This document shows, piece by piece, positions 6,339 to 14,247 of a stretch of 17,128 nucleotides of DNA. This DNA is from Deltaproteobacteria bacterium. Its GTDB lineage: Bacteria; Desulfobacterota; GWC2-55-46; JAUVFY01. Location: NCBI GenBank assembly GCA_030594025.1, contig JAUVFY010000007.1, forward strand, positions 1 through 17,128, read 5' to 3'. Within the stretch, counting starts at the first letter, position 1. Each line of letters starts with the position of its first letter. Made by a program: the position numbers and the translations under genes. The notes under the pieces were generated by a model. The model saw nothing but the letters and a program-made list of their open reading frames with translations. It was not told the DNA's origin and did not search any database.

Positions 6339-7382
6339 TCATACCTTACCCACAAAGAGCCTCTTCAAGCCCCAGGAATACGGGGCCCTTATAATCCCTT
6401 TCTCCGTTATTATTGCGGTCACCAACCATGCGGGGGTTATATCGAAGGCGGGGTTTTTGACCTTCACGCCCCTGGGCGCTATCCTTTTGCCCCTCAGGTG
6501 TGTTACCTCATCGGAGGACCTCTCCTCTATGGGTATGTCGTCACCGGTCTTTATGTTCAGGTCGACGGTAGACGTGGGGGCGGCCACGTAGAAGGGTATA
6601 CGGTGGGCCTTGGCCAGCAGGGCCACGGAGTAAGTGCCGATCTTGTTCGCCACGTCCCCGTTGGCTGCTATCCTGTCCGCGCCCACGACCACTGCGTCTA
6701 TGAGGCCCTTTTTCATCATGTACCCCGACATGTTGTCCGTTATGAGAGTCACGTCGATTTTGTCCTCTTTAAGCTCCCAGGCGGTCAGCCTCGAGCCCTG
6801 GAGAAAGGGTCTGGTTTCGTCGGCAAAGACCTTTATCTTTTTTCCCTCTTCCACGGCGCTCCTTACCACGCCCAGGGCCGTGCCGTAACCCGCTGTGGCC
6901 AGGGCACCGGCGTTACAGTGTGTTAGCACCGTTGAGCCGTGCTTAAGTAGCCTGGAGCCGAACCTTCCCATGCGCCTGTTAATCTCTATGTCCTCGTCGT
7001 GTATCCTCAGGGCCTCCTCGACGAGCCTGTCTTTTAGCTCTTCAACCGTCAGGTCCCCTGACTCGTCCATCAACCTGTTCATCCTCTCCACGGCCCAGAA
7101 AAGGTTCACCGCGGTGGGCCGGGTCTTTTTCATGTGGTTGGAGATCCTCTGGAACTCCCTTTTAAAGGCCTTGAGGTTCTTTGCCTTTATCCTGGATGCA
7201 CCGAGGGCCAGTCCCATGGCCGCCGCCACCCCTATGGCGGGTGCGCCCCTTACTACCATGTCCTTTATGCCATTGGCCACGCCCTTATAGTCCTTGTAAG
7301 TCCTGTAGACGACCTTGTCCGGCAAAAGTCTCTGGTCTATCATGACCACGCCGGTTTTTTTCCATTCAACGGTCTTGAACAT
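6339..7382 (-). CDS. mtnA: S-methyl-5-thioribose-1-phosphate isomerase
   Basis: Converts 5-methylthioribose 1-phosphate to 5-methylthioribulose 1-phosphate in methionine salvage; some homologues also act on 5-deoxyribose 1-phosphate. The protein belongs to the eIF2B-alpha/beta/delta-like isomerase family: RGAPAIG is at 45-51, the catalytic cysteine is C156 in THCNAG, the catalytic aspartate is D235 or D236 region in VVVGADRIAANGD, and NKIGTY follows at 246-251. Length 347 aa is standard. ATG at 7382 aligns with the usual N-terminus (FKTVEWKKTGVVMIDQ), but no ribosome binding site is evident before it, so translation may depend on the gene upstream, which ends 22 nt away. It is the last gene of the operon with the radical SAM gene and the transglycosylase. 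No other methionine-salvage gene is present in the window. Confidence 0.93.
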   Translation of the reverse strand: MFKTVEWKKTGVVMIDQRLLPDKVVYRTYKDYKGVANGIKDMVVRGAPAIGVAAAMGLALGASRIKAKNLKAFKREFQRISNHMKKTRPTAVNLFWAVERMNRLMDESGDLTVEELKDRLVEEALRIHDEDIEINRRMGRFGSRLLKHGSTVLTHCNAGALATAGYGTALGVVRSAVEEGKKIKVFADETRPFLQGSRLTAWELKEDKIDVTLITDNMSGYMMKKGLIDAVVVGADRIAANGDVANKIGTYSVALLAKAHRIPFYVAAPTSTVDLNIKTGDDIPIEERSSDEVTHLRGKRIAPRGVKVKNPAFDITPAWLVTAIITEKGIIRAPYSWGLKRLFVGKV

Positions 7383-7404
7383 TTTTCTACTTTTCTGCTG
7401 TTTT

Positions 7405-8955
7405 CTACTGAATGGTGGTTTCGGGTTCTTCGGTCAAGTGGGCCTCTTTGAGGTACAGTTTCTGGCCCGGCATTATGAGGTCGGACTCGTTGAGCTCATT
7501 CCATTGAAGCACGTTTTCCATATCCACCCCGAACCTAATGGAGATCCCCCACAGGGTGTCGCCCTTTTTAACGGTGTACAGCCCCTTTTCCGACAGTTTG
7601 AATTTTACTGTGGACTTTTTGGCATAGGACTTCTTCTCCCTCACGGGCACAACGAGCTTGGTCCCGGCCCTTATGAACCGTGCGTTCTTCAAGTTATTCA
7701 GATACATGATTGCCCCGATGGAGGTCCTGTACTTTCTTGCTATGTTCCACAGGGTGTCGCCCTTTTTGACCCTGTGGGTGTGGAACCTGAGCCTGTCGGG
7801 GGGAGGGATGGTTTTCATCCTCTCGATGAAAAGTTCGGCGCTGCCCGGGGGGATCTTCAGTTCATAGTCGGGGTAGTCGGGCGGTGTGAACCAGCGGTTG
7901 AGCTCCGGGTTTAGCCTTTCGAGTTCCTTCACGGTAGTGCCCGCGGCCTTTGCCAGGACCTTCAAGTCCGTGGCCTCGGCTACCTTGACCCTGTCGTAGG
8001 CCAGGGGCCCCAGGTAGTCAAGTTTGTAAAAGCCGTACTTCTCCGGGTTCTTGGCGATTATCATTGCGGCCAGGTATTTGGGGATATAGTTTTTCGTCTC
8101 CTTTTTGAGAGCCCTTCTGCGGCTTGCGAGTTCCCAGAAGTCCTCTGTACCGTACTTTTTCAAGGCCCTTATTACTCTACCCTCCCCGCCGTTATAGCCG
8201 GCCGCAGCGAGGTACCACGAGCCGAAACGTCCATGGAGGTTTTTAAGATAGCTGGCTGCAGCCAGGGTTGCCTTTTCCGGGTCGCGCCTTTCGTCTATCC
8301 ACCAGTCGACCCTCAGGCCGTACCTCTTTCCCGTCCAGTGCATGAACTGCCATATGCCCACGGCCTTTTTCCTGGATTTGGCCAAAGGGTTGAACCCGCT
8401 CTCTATGAGGGCGAGATAGGCAAGGTCCTCGGGCATGCCCACCTGCCTCAAAATCTTTTTTACAAGGGGGAGATAAGCCGCGCTCCTTTCGAGCCACTTT
8501 ACGAAGGACCTTCTTCCACGCGTCTGGAAGTACCTTATGAACCTTTCCACACTGTCGTTAACGACAACCGGTACGTCGTAAGGGGGCAGCGCCTCGAACT
8601 CTGCGTAGTAGTATTCCTTTTCCCAGCCCTTCCCAACGCGCCCGCTGAAAACGAGTTCATATGGCCCCCCTGTATCAAAGGGGTCAACGCCTACCGATTC
8701 CTCCTCCGTGTAAAGGTCCTCTTCGACTGGATATCCATCGTATTCCGCGGCCCCGGCTGTCGGTTCGAATTCACGGTCGTTGTACATCCACTGAAATGGC
8801 GTTTCAGGGGCCCCGCACGATTCGGTCTTTAACTGTATGGAAGTTATAAGGGGGTTCTGGGAAGGGAAGTTTCCCCCCCCGGCCCAGGCAGGCGCGCAAA
8901 TAAGTGCCAGGAAGGATGCAAGACTCACTAGAGTTCTTTCCATCTTTCCAGCCAT
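7405..8955 (-). CDS. mltD: membrane-bound lytic murein transglycosylase D-like protein with LysM repeats
   Basis: Cleaves the glycan strands of peptidoglycan with formation of 1,6-anhydromuramic acid, acting in the periplasm. A signal peptide covers about residues 5-25 (LVSLASFLALICAPAWA). The SLT domain (about 155-300) has catalytic E185 in IESGFNP, GIWQFM (200-205) and AAGYNGGEG (251-259). A region at 320-370 looks like a degenerate LysM or linker; two clear LysM modules follow at about 395-438 and 459-503, each opening with VKKGDTLW. Total 516 aa, usual for MltD. No lipobox is apparent, unlike E. coli MltD. The ATG at 8955 begins one base after the TAA of the upstream radical SAM gene, so the two are probably translationally coupled; ATG at 8943 is an alternative start. 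Confidence 0.9.
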   Translation of the reverse strand: MAGKMERTLVSLASFLALICAPAWAGGGNFPSQNPLITSIQLKTESCGAPETPFQWMYNDREFEPTAGAAEYDGYPVEEDLYTEEESVGVDPFDTGGPYELVFSGRVGKGWEKEYYYAEFEALPPYDVPVVVNDSVERFIRYFQTRGRRSFVKWLERSAAYLPLVKKILRQVGMPEDLAYLALIESGFNPLAKSRKKAVGIWQFMHWTGKRYGLRVDWWIDERRDPEKATLAAASYLKNLHGRFGSWYLAAAGYNGGEGRVIRALKKYGTEDFWELASRRRALKKETKNYIPKYLAAMIIAKNPEKYGFYKLDYLGPLAYDRVKVAEATDLKVLAKAAGTTVKELERLNPELNRWFTPPDYPDYELKIPPGSAELFIERMKTIPPPDRLRFHTHRVKKGDTLWNIARKYRTSIGAIMYLNNLKNARFIRAGTKLVVPVREKKSYAKKSTVKFKLSEKGLYTVKKGDTLWGISIRFGVDMENVLQWNELNESDLIMPGQKLYLKEAHLTEEPETTIQ

Positions 8956-8956
8956 C

Positions 8957-10459
8957 TTAGAAGGTTTTATGCGTTTTAGCTCGTAGGACGAGGGTGCCGG
9001 AGAGTTCCAGCTGCCTGAATTTTTCCTTTACGTCCTCTGCGGTCTTCTTCGTGGCGAGTTCGATTGTCTTGCCGGCGTTTGTAAGGGCCTTCGTATACTC
9101 GATGAAGTACTGGTTCTTTTTCTGCCACTTATTTGCAAGGCTCTTTCCGTAACTCTTGAGGGAAACGTTGAAAAGATCGAAGCGCAAGACCCTTCTGCCT
9201 ATCTGCCCATAGGAATAGAACTCCTTGGTGGCCCTCAGGGTCTCGTTTTGAAGTTCGTAGTAGCTCATCCTCTTTGGTTCGAACACAACATGGTGGGCGT
9301 CATACAGGCTCCAGTCGTGCGATATTATACGCCCCTGTCTTTCAAAGTCCTGGAACTGCTTTGTGCCGGGTAGCGGGGTGAGTATCAAAAACTGTATGGT
9401 CTCCAGGTCGGTTTTCTTGGCGAATTTTACAGTCTCATGGATAGTATCGGTGGTATCCTCGTCAGAGCCCAAGACGAACATGCCGTGAATGCGGATACGG
9501 TTTTTGTGAAGCGTCTTTATACACCTTTCTATGTCCTCGAGGGACTGCTTCTTGTTGTACGCCTTGAGGGTCGCGGGGTTTATGGACTCGAACCCGATAT
9601 ATAAGGTGTGGCAGTGCGACCTCCTCATGAGCTCCATAAGTTCCGGGTCCTTTGCCACCTCCACCCTTACCTGGGCTGTCCACGGCGGGGCCAGGTCGTT
9701 TTCTATCATGGCCTGGAGGAGCTTTTTTGTCCTTGTCCTGTTGGCGTTGAATATGTCGTCGTAGAAGAATACCCAGTCCCCCCCCTGCTCCCTGTTTATC
9801 CTGAGCTCTTCGAGGACCCTTTCCGTACTTCTCCACCTGAACTTGTGGCCGAACATCGATGTTACCGAGCAGAAGCAGCAGTCGTAAGGGCAACCCCTCG
9901 ATGTCATCATGGGCGTTATGGAGAGGTTCCTGTAGGCGTCGGTTTCAAGGCCTTTCACTATCGAAAAATCCGGGCACGGGAGGCTGTCTAGGTTCTCGCA
10001 GAACGACGAGATCTTGTTGTGGACCACCTTGCCGTCCCGCCTGTAGGAAAGGCCCGGGATCTTTTCGAAACCCTCGCCCTTTTCAAGGGCCTTTATGAAG
10101 TCTACGATACAGTCGTCGGCCTCCCCCCTCAGGACGTAATCGCAGTGTTCGAGGGCCTCATCGGGCATAAAAGAGACGTGCGGACCGCCCATGAATACAG
10201 GGATACCCATTTTTTTTATGAGTCGTGCCATTTCGTAAGCCCGGGGGGTGGTGGACGTGATGGTTGAGATGCCTACGGCGTCCGCACTGAAGACGTCCTC
10301 GAGGTCGAGCTGGCCCACGCACTCAACGTAGCTCTTCACCTTGTAGCCGTGTTGCTTGAGCGTGGTGCCCAGGAGCACGGTGCCGAGCCTGGGTATGATC
10401 ATCCTTGAAAATATGTGGAAGTCAGGCGGGTTGGGCTCGATAAAGACTATTTTTTCCAT
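8957..10459 (-). CDS. radical SAM protein with N-terminal B12-binding-like domain
   Basis: Predicted [4Fe-4S] radical SAM enzyme of unknown substrate. Residues 1-140 form a Rossmann-like domain of the cobalamin-binding type (IPRLGTVLLGTTLKQHGYKV, VGISTITST, FMGGPHVSF, YVLRGEADD), though the cobalamin ligand motif DxHxxG is absent, so B12 binding is doubtful. The radical SAM core (about 180-400) has C190, C194 and C197 in SRGCPYDCCFC, followed by FYDDIFNANR and YIGFESINPATLKAYNK. The C-terminal 100 residues are basic and helical with no recognised domain. The start is ATG at 10459 with AAGG 6 nt upstream; a TTG at 10465 is the alternative. First gene of the operon with mltD and mtnA, behind a good sigma-70 promoter. 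Family members act in lipid, cofactor or RNA modification; no choice is justified here. Confidence 0.85.
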   Translation of the reverse strand: MEKIVFIEPNPPDFHIFSRMIIPRLGTVLLGTTLKQHGYKVKSYVECVGQLDLEDVFSADAVGISTITSTTPRAYEMARLIKKMGIPVFMGGPHVSFMPDEALEHCDYVLRGEADDCIVDFIKALEKGEGFEKIPGLSYRRDGKVVHNKISSFCENLDSLPCPDFSIVKGLETDAYRNLSITPMMTSRGCPYDCCFCSVTSMFGHKFRWRSTERVLEELRINREQGGDWVFFYDDIFNANRTRTKKLLQAMIENDLAPPWTAQVRVEVAKDPELMELMRRSHCHTLYIGFESINPATLKAYNKKQSLEDIERCIKTLHKNRIRIHGMFVLGSDEDTTDTIHETVKFAKKTDLETIQFLILTPLPGTKQFQDFERQGRIISHDWSLYDAHHVVFEPKRMSYYELQNETLRATKEFYSYGQIGRRVLRFDLFNVSLKSYGKSLANKWQKKNQYFIEYTKALTNAGKTIELATKKTAEDVKEKFRQLELSGTLVLRAKTHKTF

Positions 10460-10486
10460 GTTCAACCTTAATGAGTAGTGGGGTTA

Positions 10487-10515
10487 ATCTTACCCGCTCA
10501 AGTCAACCATGTCAA
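10487..10515 (-). promoter_or_regulatory. sigma-70 promoter of the radical SAM-mltD-mtnA operon
   Basis: Minus strand TTGACA (10510-10515), 17-nt spacer, TAAGAT (10487-10492); start of transcription expected near 10480, about 20 nt before the ATG. Confidence 0.7.
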
Positions 10516-10611
10516 GAAAGAAAGGTATAGCCCCTGCAATGAGTTAATTCTTAAAGAACCGATGATGGGGAAAACCGCGTCAATGCAGGGTGGTAAAAGA
10601 CGAGGCCCTGT

Positions 10612-10668
10612 TTGTAAAAATTTTAATTAAGAGACACCCGGGACATGTGGTTTTCGTGCTTTTTACAA
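10612..10668. repeat. 9-bp inverted repeat downstream of uvrA
   Basis: TTGTAAAAA (10612-10620) and TTTTTACAA (10660-10668) are perfect inverted copies 39 nt apart, in the region just after the uvrA stop. It could stabilise the mRNA 3' end but lacks a terminator-like loop and T run. The rest of 10516-10673 holds no gene that I can support. Confidence 0.35.
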
Positions 10669-10673
10669 GGTGC

Positions 10674-13484
10674 TCACGAGAGAACTGCCTTCAGGTACCT
10701 GCCGGTGTAGCTTCCCGTGACCCTCGCCAGCTTCTCCGGTGTGCCCTCGCCAACGATTTTACCGCCGTCGTCTCCACCTTCGGGCCCCAGGTCCACAATA
10801 AAGTCGGCGGTCTTTATACAGTCAAGGTTGTGCTCTACCACGACCACCGTGTTACCGGAGTCAACGATCCTTCCGAGTACCGAAAGGAGTTTTTTTATGT
10901 CGTCCGTGTGAAGGCCCGTTGTGGGCTCGTCTAGTATATAGAGGAGATCGGTCGATTCACTTTCTACAAACTCCCTTGCTATCTTGAGCCTCTGCGCCTC
11001 TCCTCCGGATAGCGTGGTTGCAGGTTGGCCGAGCCTGAGGTAGCCGAGGCCCACCTCCTTCATTATCGTGAACCTTCTGGAAAGGGCCGGTGAGGATGGG
11101 AAGAAAACCGAGGCCTCGTCGAAGCTCATGCGTAAAACGTCGTAGATGTTCTTCGTTCTGTACTTTACGTCGAGTACCTGGGGTTTGTACCTTCTGCCGT
11201 TACAGCTTCCGCAGGTAGTGTAAACGTCTGGAAGGAAGTACATCTCGAGCTTTTCCACCCCTTCACCCTTGCATGCCTCGCACCTGCCGCCAGGGACGTT
11301 GAAAGAAAAACTTCCCGGGGCGAGCCCTCCGCTTACCGCTGCCGGGAGGCCTGCAAAAAATCGCCTTATCTCGTCGAAGCCCCCCACGTAAGTTATGGGG
11401 TTACTCCTGGGGGTTCTGCCTATGGGTTCCTGGTCTATGAGTTTAACGCCACTTATGAGTTCAGCCCCGTCGAGCCCCTTGTAGGGAAGCGGCTTTTCGG
11501 TCTTCACGCCTAATCGGAGCGCGAAGGCCCTGTAAAGGGTGTCCATGACGAGGGTGCTTTTACCCGAGCCTGAAACCCCGGTAACGCACGTAAGCGTCCT
11601 CAGCGGGACCCTGAAGTCGACCCCCTTGAGGTTATTCCCGGTCGCCCCCCTTAAAACGACATTACCCCGTGTCGTCTTCCTCCTCCACCTCGGTGTGTGT
11701 ATGGCCTTCTGCCCGGTTAGGTATTTGGAGGTGAGGGTCTTGGGGGGTTCAAGGAACGCGGCCGTGGGTCCAGAGTAAACGAGCCTTCCGCCCCTTTCGC
11801 CCGCCCCGGGGCCGAGCTCCACTATGTGGTCGGCAGATTTTATGAGCGCCGGGTCGTGCTCGACTATGACGACCGTGTTTCCCCTTGCAGAGAGTTTCTT
11901 TACCTGCTGGATGAGCATGGCTATGTCCCTGGGATGAAGCCCTATGGAGGGCTCGTCGAGTATATAGAGGACCCCGGACAGGGCCGAGGCGAGCTGGTTG
12001 GCGATAGAAACCCTTTGCGCCTCTCCGCCGGAAAGCGTCCTGGTGAGCCTGTCCAGGGTGATGTAGCCGAGCCCTGTCTGGTTAAGGAACTCGAGCTTCA
12101 GGGCTATCTGCTTGAGGGCCTCCTTTGCGACCTCTTTTTCATAGGCCGAAAGCTCAAGCGTCTGGAAAAACGTGGCCGCCTGTTTTATAGTCATGGCGCT
12201 CAGTTCGGCTATGTTGAGCCCGCCCACCTCTACTGTAAGGGCGTTCTTTTTAAGCCTTGTACCATTGCACCCGGGGCATGGGAACTGCCCCTTGTACCTG
12301 GAAATGAAGACCCTTATGTGGAGCTTGTATTTCTTCGTCTCCAGGTATTCGAAAAAGTCGTTAATGCCTTCGAAATCCGTAGTGCCCTCGAAAACTAACT
12401 TCCTCTCCCTCTTTGTAAGCTTTGAGAAGGGTTTTTCCAGGTCAATAGAGTAGTCTTCGGCATAGTCCTCGAGCTGCTCCTGCCACCACCTGTAGTGAGG
12501 CTTTGTCCAGGGCTCTATGGCACCTTCGTTGAGGCTCAGGCCCTTTCTGGGTATGAACTTGTCCTCGTCGTAGCTCAAAATGTTACCGAAACCCTTGCAC
12601 TCCGGGCAGGCACCCACAGGGTGGTTGAAGGAAAAGAGGATAGGGGTGGGCCTTTCAACGTCTATGTCGCACCTGGTGCACCTAAGGCGTCTTGAAAACT
12701 TTAAAGTCGCCTTGCCCTCGACCTCGGCCCATGCCTCTCCCTGGCCCTCCCTGAAGGATAATTCGAGGGCTTCCGCGAGCCTCGTCCTCTCCCCTTCATC
12801 TATAACAAGGCGGTCCGAGATGACCTTGAGTTCCCCGGTCTTTAATTTGGGCCTTTCAGAGCTTATATCATAGGTCCTTCCGCGGACCTTTACCCTTATG
12901 AATCCTCTCTTCAAGAGCTCATCGAATACCCGGCTGGGTTCTTTCTTTTCGTCCTTTTTATCGGAAAGGCTTAAGGTAAAACCCACAAGCGCCCTGTTTT
13001 CGGGGTATTTCTTTATGAGTTCTTCGGCTGTCCTTGACGGGTCCGCGGCCTCGACCGGTCTTGAGCATCTCGGGCAGTGGCACCGGCCGACCCTTGCGAA
13101 AAGGATCCGGAGATAGTCGTTGAGCTCCGTTGCGGTACCCACGGTGGACCTGCTCGTACGGACGGGGTTTTTCTGTTCTATGGCGATCGCAGGCCGGATG
13201 TTCCTGATCGAGTCGAGCTCGGGCCTGTCCATCCTCTCGAGGAAGAGCCTCGTGTAGGTGGAAAGCGACTCTATGAACCTCCACCTGCCCTCTGCGAACA
13301 GCGTGTCGAAGGCCAGCGAAGATTTTCCCGAGCCGCTCGGGCCGCACACCGCGGTAATCCTGTTGTGGGGAAGCCTCAGGGTGAGGTTCTTAAGATTGTT
13401 CTGGCGGAGGCCCTCTACGATAAGCTCGTCTTTGTCCGCGGGAGCCGCGGGCTCAAACGGGAGTATCTCCGTCATCTTTTTCAT
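10674..13484 (-). CDS. uvrA: excinuclease ABC subunit A (UvrA), divergent type
   Basis: DNA damage-recognition ATPase of nucleotide excision repair, acting as a dimer that loads UvrB. Two ABC modules are visible. The first has Walker A GPSGSGKSS (48-56) and signature LSGGEAQRVSIANQLASALS with the Walker B segment YILDEPSIGLHPRD; the second has GVSGSGKST near residue 636, LSGGEAQRLKIAREF and YILDEPTTGLHTDD. Both zinc modules keep their four cysteines (CTRC...CPEC and CEAC...CGSC), and an extra CHCPRC lies near 135. Length of 936 aa is close to canonical. The segment after Walker A differs from typical UvrA: STYTRLFLERMDRP and RPAIAIEQKNPVRTSRST in place of the common SAYARQFL and PAISIDQK, so this may be a lineage-specific or second UvrA. 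ATG at 13484 has GAGG at 9 nt. No uvrB or uvrC is nearby and no LexA box is seen. Confidence 0.9.
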   Translation of the reverse strand: MKKMTEILPFEPAAPADKDELIVEGLRQNNLKNLTLRLPHNRITAVCGPSGSGKSSLAFDTLFAEGRWRFIESLSTYTRLFLERMDRPELDSIRNIRPAIAIEQKNPVRTSRSTVGTATELNDYLRILFARVGRCHCPRCSRPVEAADPSRTAEELIKKYPENRALVGFTLSLSDKKDEKKEPSRVFDELLKRGFIRVKVRGRTYDISSERPKLKTGELKVISDRLVIDEGERTRLAEALELSFREGQGEAWAEVEGKATLKFSRRLRCTRCDIDVERPTPILFSFNHPVGACPECKGFGNILSYDEDKFIPRKGLSLNEGAIEPWTKPHYRWWQEQLEDYAEDYSIDLEKPFSKLTKRERKLVFEGTTDFEGINDFFEYLETKKYKLHIRVFISRYKGQFPCPGCNGTRLKKNALTVEVGGLNIAELSAMTIKQAATFFQTLELSAYEKEVAKEALKQIALKLEFLNQTGLGYITLDRLTRTLSGGEAQRVSIANQLASALSGVLYILDEPSIGLHPRDIAMLIQQVKKLSARGNTVVIVEHDPALIKSADHIVELGPGAGERGGRLVYSGPTAAFLEPPKTLTSKYLTGQKAIHTPRWRRKTTRGNVVLRGATGNNLKGVDFRVPLRTLTCVTGVSGSGKSTLVMDTLYRAFALRLGVKTEKPLPYKGLDGAELISGVKLIDQEPIGRTPRSNPITYVGGFDEIRRFFAGLPAAVSGGLAPGSFSFNVPGGRCEACKGEGVEKLEMYFLPDVYTTCGSCNGRRYKPQVLDVKYRTKNIYDVLRMSFDEASVFFPSSPALSRRFTIMKEVGLGYLRLGQPATTLSGGEAQRLKIAREFVESESTDLLYILDEPTTGLHTDDIKKLLSVLGRIVDSGNTVVVVEHNLDCIKTADFIVDLGPEGGDDGGKIVGEGTPEKLARVTGSYTGRYLKAVLS

Positions 13485-13528
13485 ATGGGCACCCTCTACA
13501 GGCTTTTTACAGTCCGGGTAAATAATAA

Positions 13529-13558
13529 ATTATACATGATTATTTGCGGGATTGCCAG
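13529..13558 (-). promoter_or_regulatory. predicted promoter of uvrA
   Basis: Minus strand TATAAT (13529-13534) is preceded at 18 nt by CTGGCA (13553-13558), a partial -35 match. The -10 box is perfect, the -35 box weak. It sits about 45 nt upstream of the uvrA start. Confidence 0.5.
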
Positions 13559-13627
13559 CGGTTAAAAGCGGGTAAAATCGGAAAGGTTTTCCAGTGACGG
13601 GAATTTTTAATTTTTTAATGGGAGAGG

Positions 13628-14113
13628 TTAAAGAATCTTTTCGAGTTCCTCTTCGAGCATCCTCTCATCGAAGGACCAGCGGAAGAGCCCCCTTATTATG
13701 CCTTCGCGGTCTATAAAGGCCGCCCCGGCCCCGAAGGGTATGCCGTAGAGTTTTGCCAGGCGGTCGTCAGTGTCGTAGCCGACAGGCCAGGGCATGGCAT
13801 GTTCTTTGGCGTAGTTCAGTATGTTGGCCTCGGAATCCTGGAACCCGAGGCCGATGACCTGGAACCCTTCTTGAGAATACTTTTCGTACGCCCCCTTCAC
13901 GAGGGGGATCTCATCCTTGCACCGCCATCACCAGCTCGCAAACCAGTAGAGCATAACCGGCCTGCCCTTGAGTTCGCCGAGGCTCAACTCCTGACCCGCG
14001 AAGCTCGTAAGGGAGAAATCATGTGCGGGCTTGCCCGTTTGCTCCCGGCCGCTATTGCAGGCCGAGAGTGCGAGAAGTGAGACGCAAACCAGCACGACCA
14101 AGATATTTCTCAA
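13628..14113 (-). CDS. TlpA/thioredoxin-like lipoprotein, probable UxxC selenoprotein (in-frame TGA)
   Basis: Predicted thiol-disulfide or peroxide-type redox protein anchored in the envelope. The frame runs from TTG at 14113 (AAGGAGG 6 nt upstream) to TAA at 13628, 161 residues, interrupted only by TGA at 13928-13930 (codon 62). Residues 1-19 are a lipoprotein signal with lipobox LSAC (C19). A TlpA/AhpC-like domain follows: HDFSLTSFAG, GRPVMLYWFASW, then U62-W-R-C65, KDEIPLVKGAYEKY, GFQVIGLGFQD and GAAFIDREG. In ordinary family members this site reads WCxxC, so the TGA replaces exactly the attacking cysteine, while the second cysteine stays. Both halves are in the same frame and together give a complete fold, which argues against a random nonsense mutation. 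A SECIS-like hairpin follows the TGA. The usual cis-proline motif (VP-T) is not clear; PFGAGAAF stands there. The gene lies 134 nt after 14248-14820 on the same strand. Alternative: pseudogene, judged unlikely. Confidence 0.82.
13891..13930 (-). promoter_or_regulatory. UGA selenocysteine codon plus bacterial SECIS-like hairpin
   Basis: After the UGA (13930-13928) come 20 nt, then the stem CCCCCU (13907-13902) pairing with AGGGGG (13896-13891) around the loop CGUGA. The apical loop begins 26 nt after the UGA, within the 16-37 nt window known for bacterial SECIS elements, the stem is 6 bp and G is the second loop base, as in the published consensus. All of it lies inside the coding sequence, as expected in bacteria. 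Confidence 0.7.
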
Positions 14114-14160
14114 CTCACGCCTCCTTTTTCATTATTGTCCAGGGAAAAGACTAAGAATAA

Positions 14161-14189
14161 AAAGTACCAGATAGTGGATTTTCTTGCAA
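14161..14189 (-). promoter_or_regulatory. possible promoter of the selenoprotein gene
   Basis: Minus strand TTGCAA (14184-14189), 17 nt, TACTTT (14161-14166); the -10 box is poor. A perfect TATAAT at 14208-14213 without a good -35 box is the alternative. Read-through from the gene at 14248-14820 is also possible. Confidence 0.3.
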
Positions 14190-14222
14190 CTCTGAAATTG
14201 GATGGTCATTATAGCGGTAAGC

Positions 14223-14247
14223 GGGTGAACCTTTTAATTTTTTTAAT
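14223..14247. repeat. AT-rich block after the 14248-14820 gene
   Basis: A run of TTTTAATTTTTTTAATTT directly abuts the stop codon. The same type of block lies after the selenoprotein gene (13603-13619), between ntrB and ntrC, and in the groES leader (15065-15082). Confidence 0.45.

Noticed and set aside
10612..10668. Intrinsic terminator of uvrA
   Set aside because: The inverted repeat has a 39-nt loop and AT-rich arms; it lacks a GC stem followed by a T run.
13500..13528. LexA (SOS) box before uvrA
   Set aside because: Two CTGT-like words are present but not in inverted orientation with the required spacing.
13628..14113. Reading the two halves of the thioredoxin-like gene as a pseudogene or as two separate short genes
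   Set aside because: Both halves share one frame, there is no other lesion, the TGA replaces exactly the active-site Cys, and a SECIS-like hairpin follows. The internal GTG at 13900 has no proper ribosome binding site.
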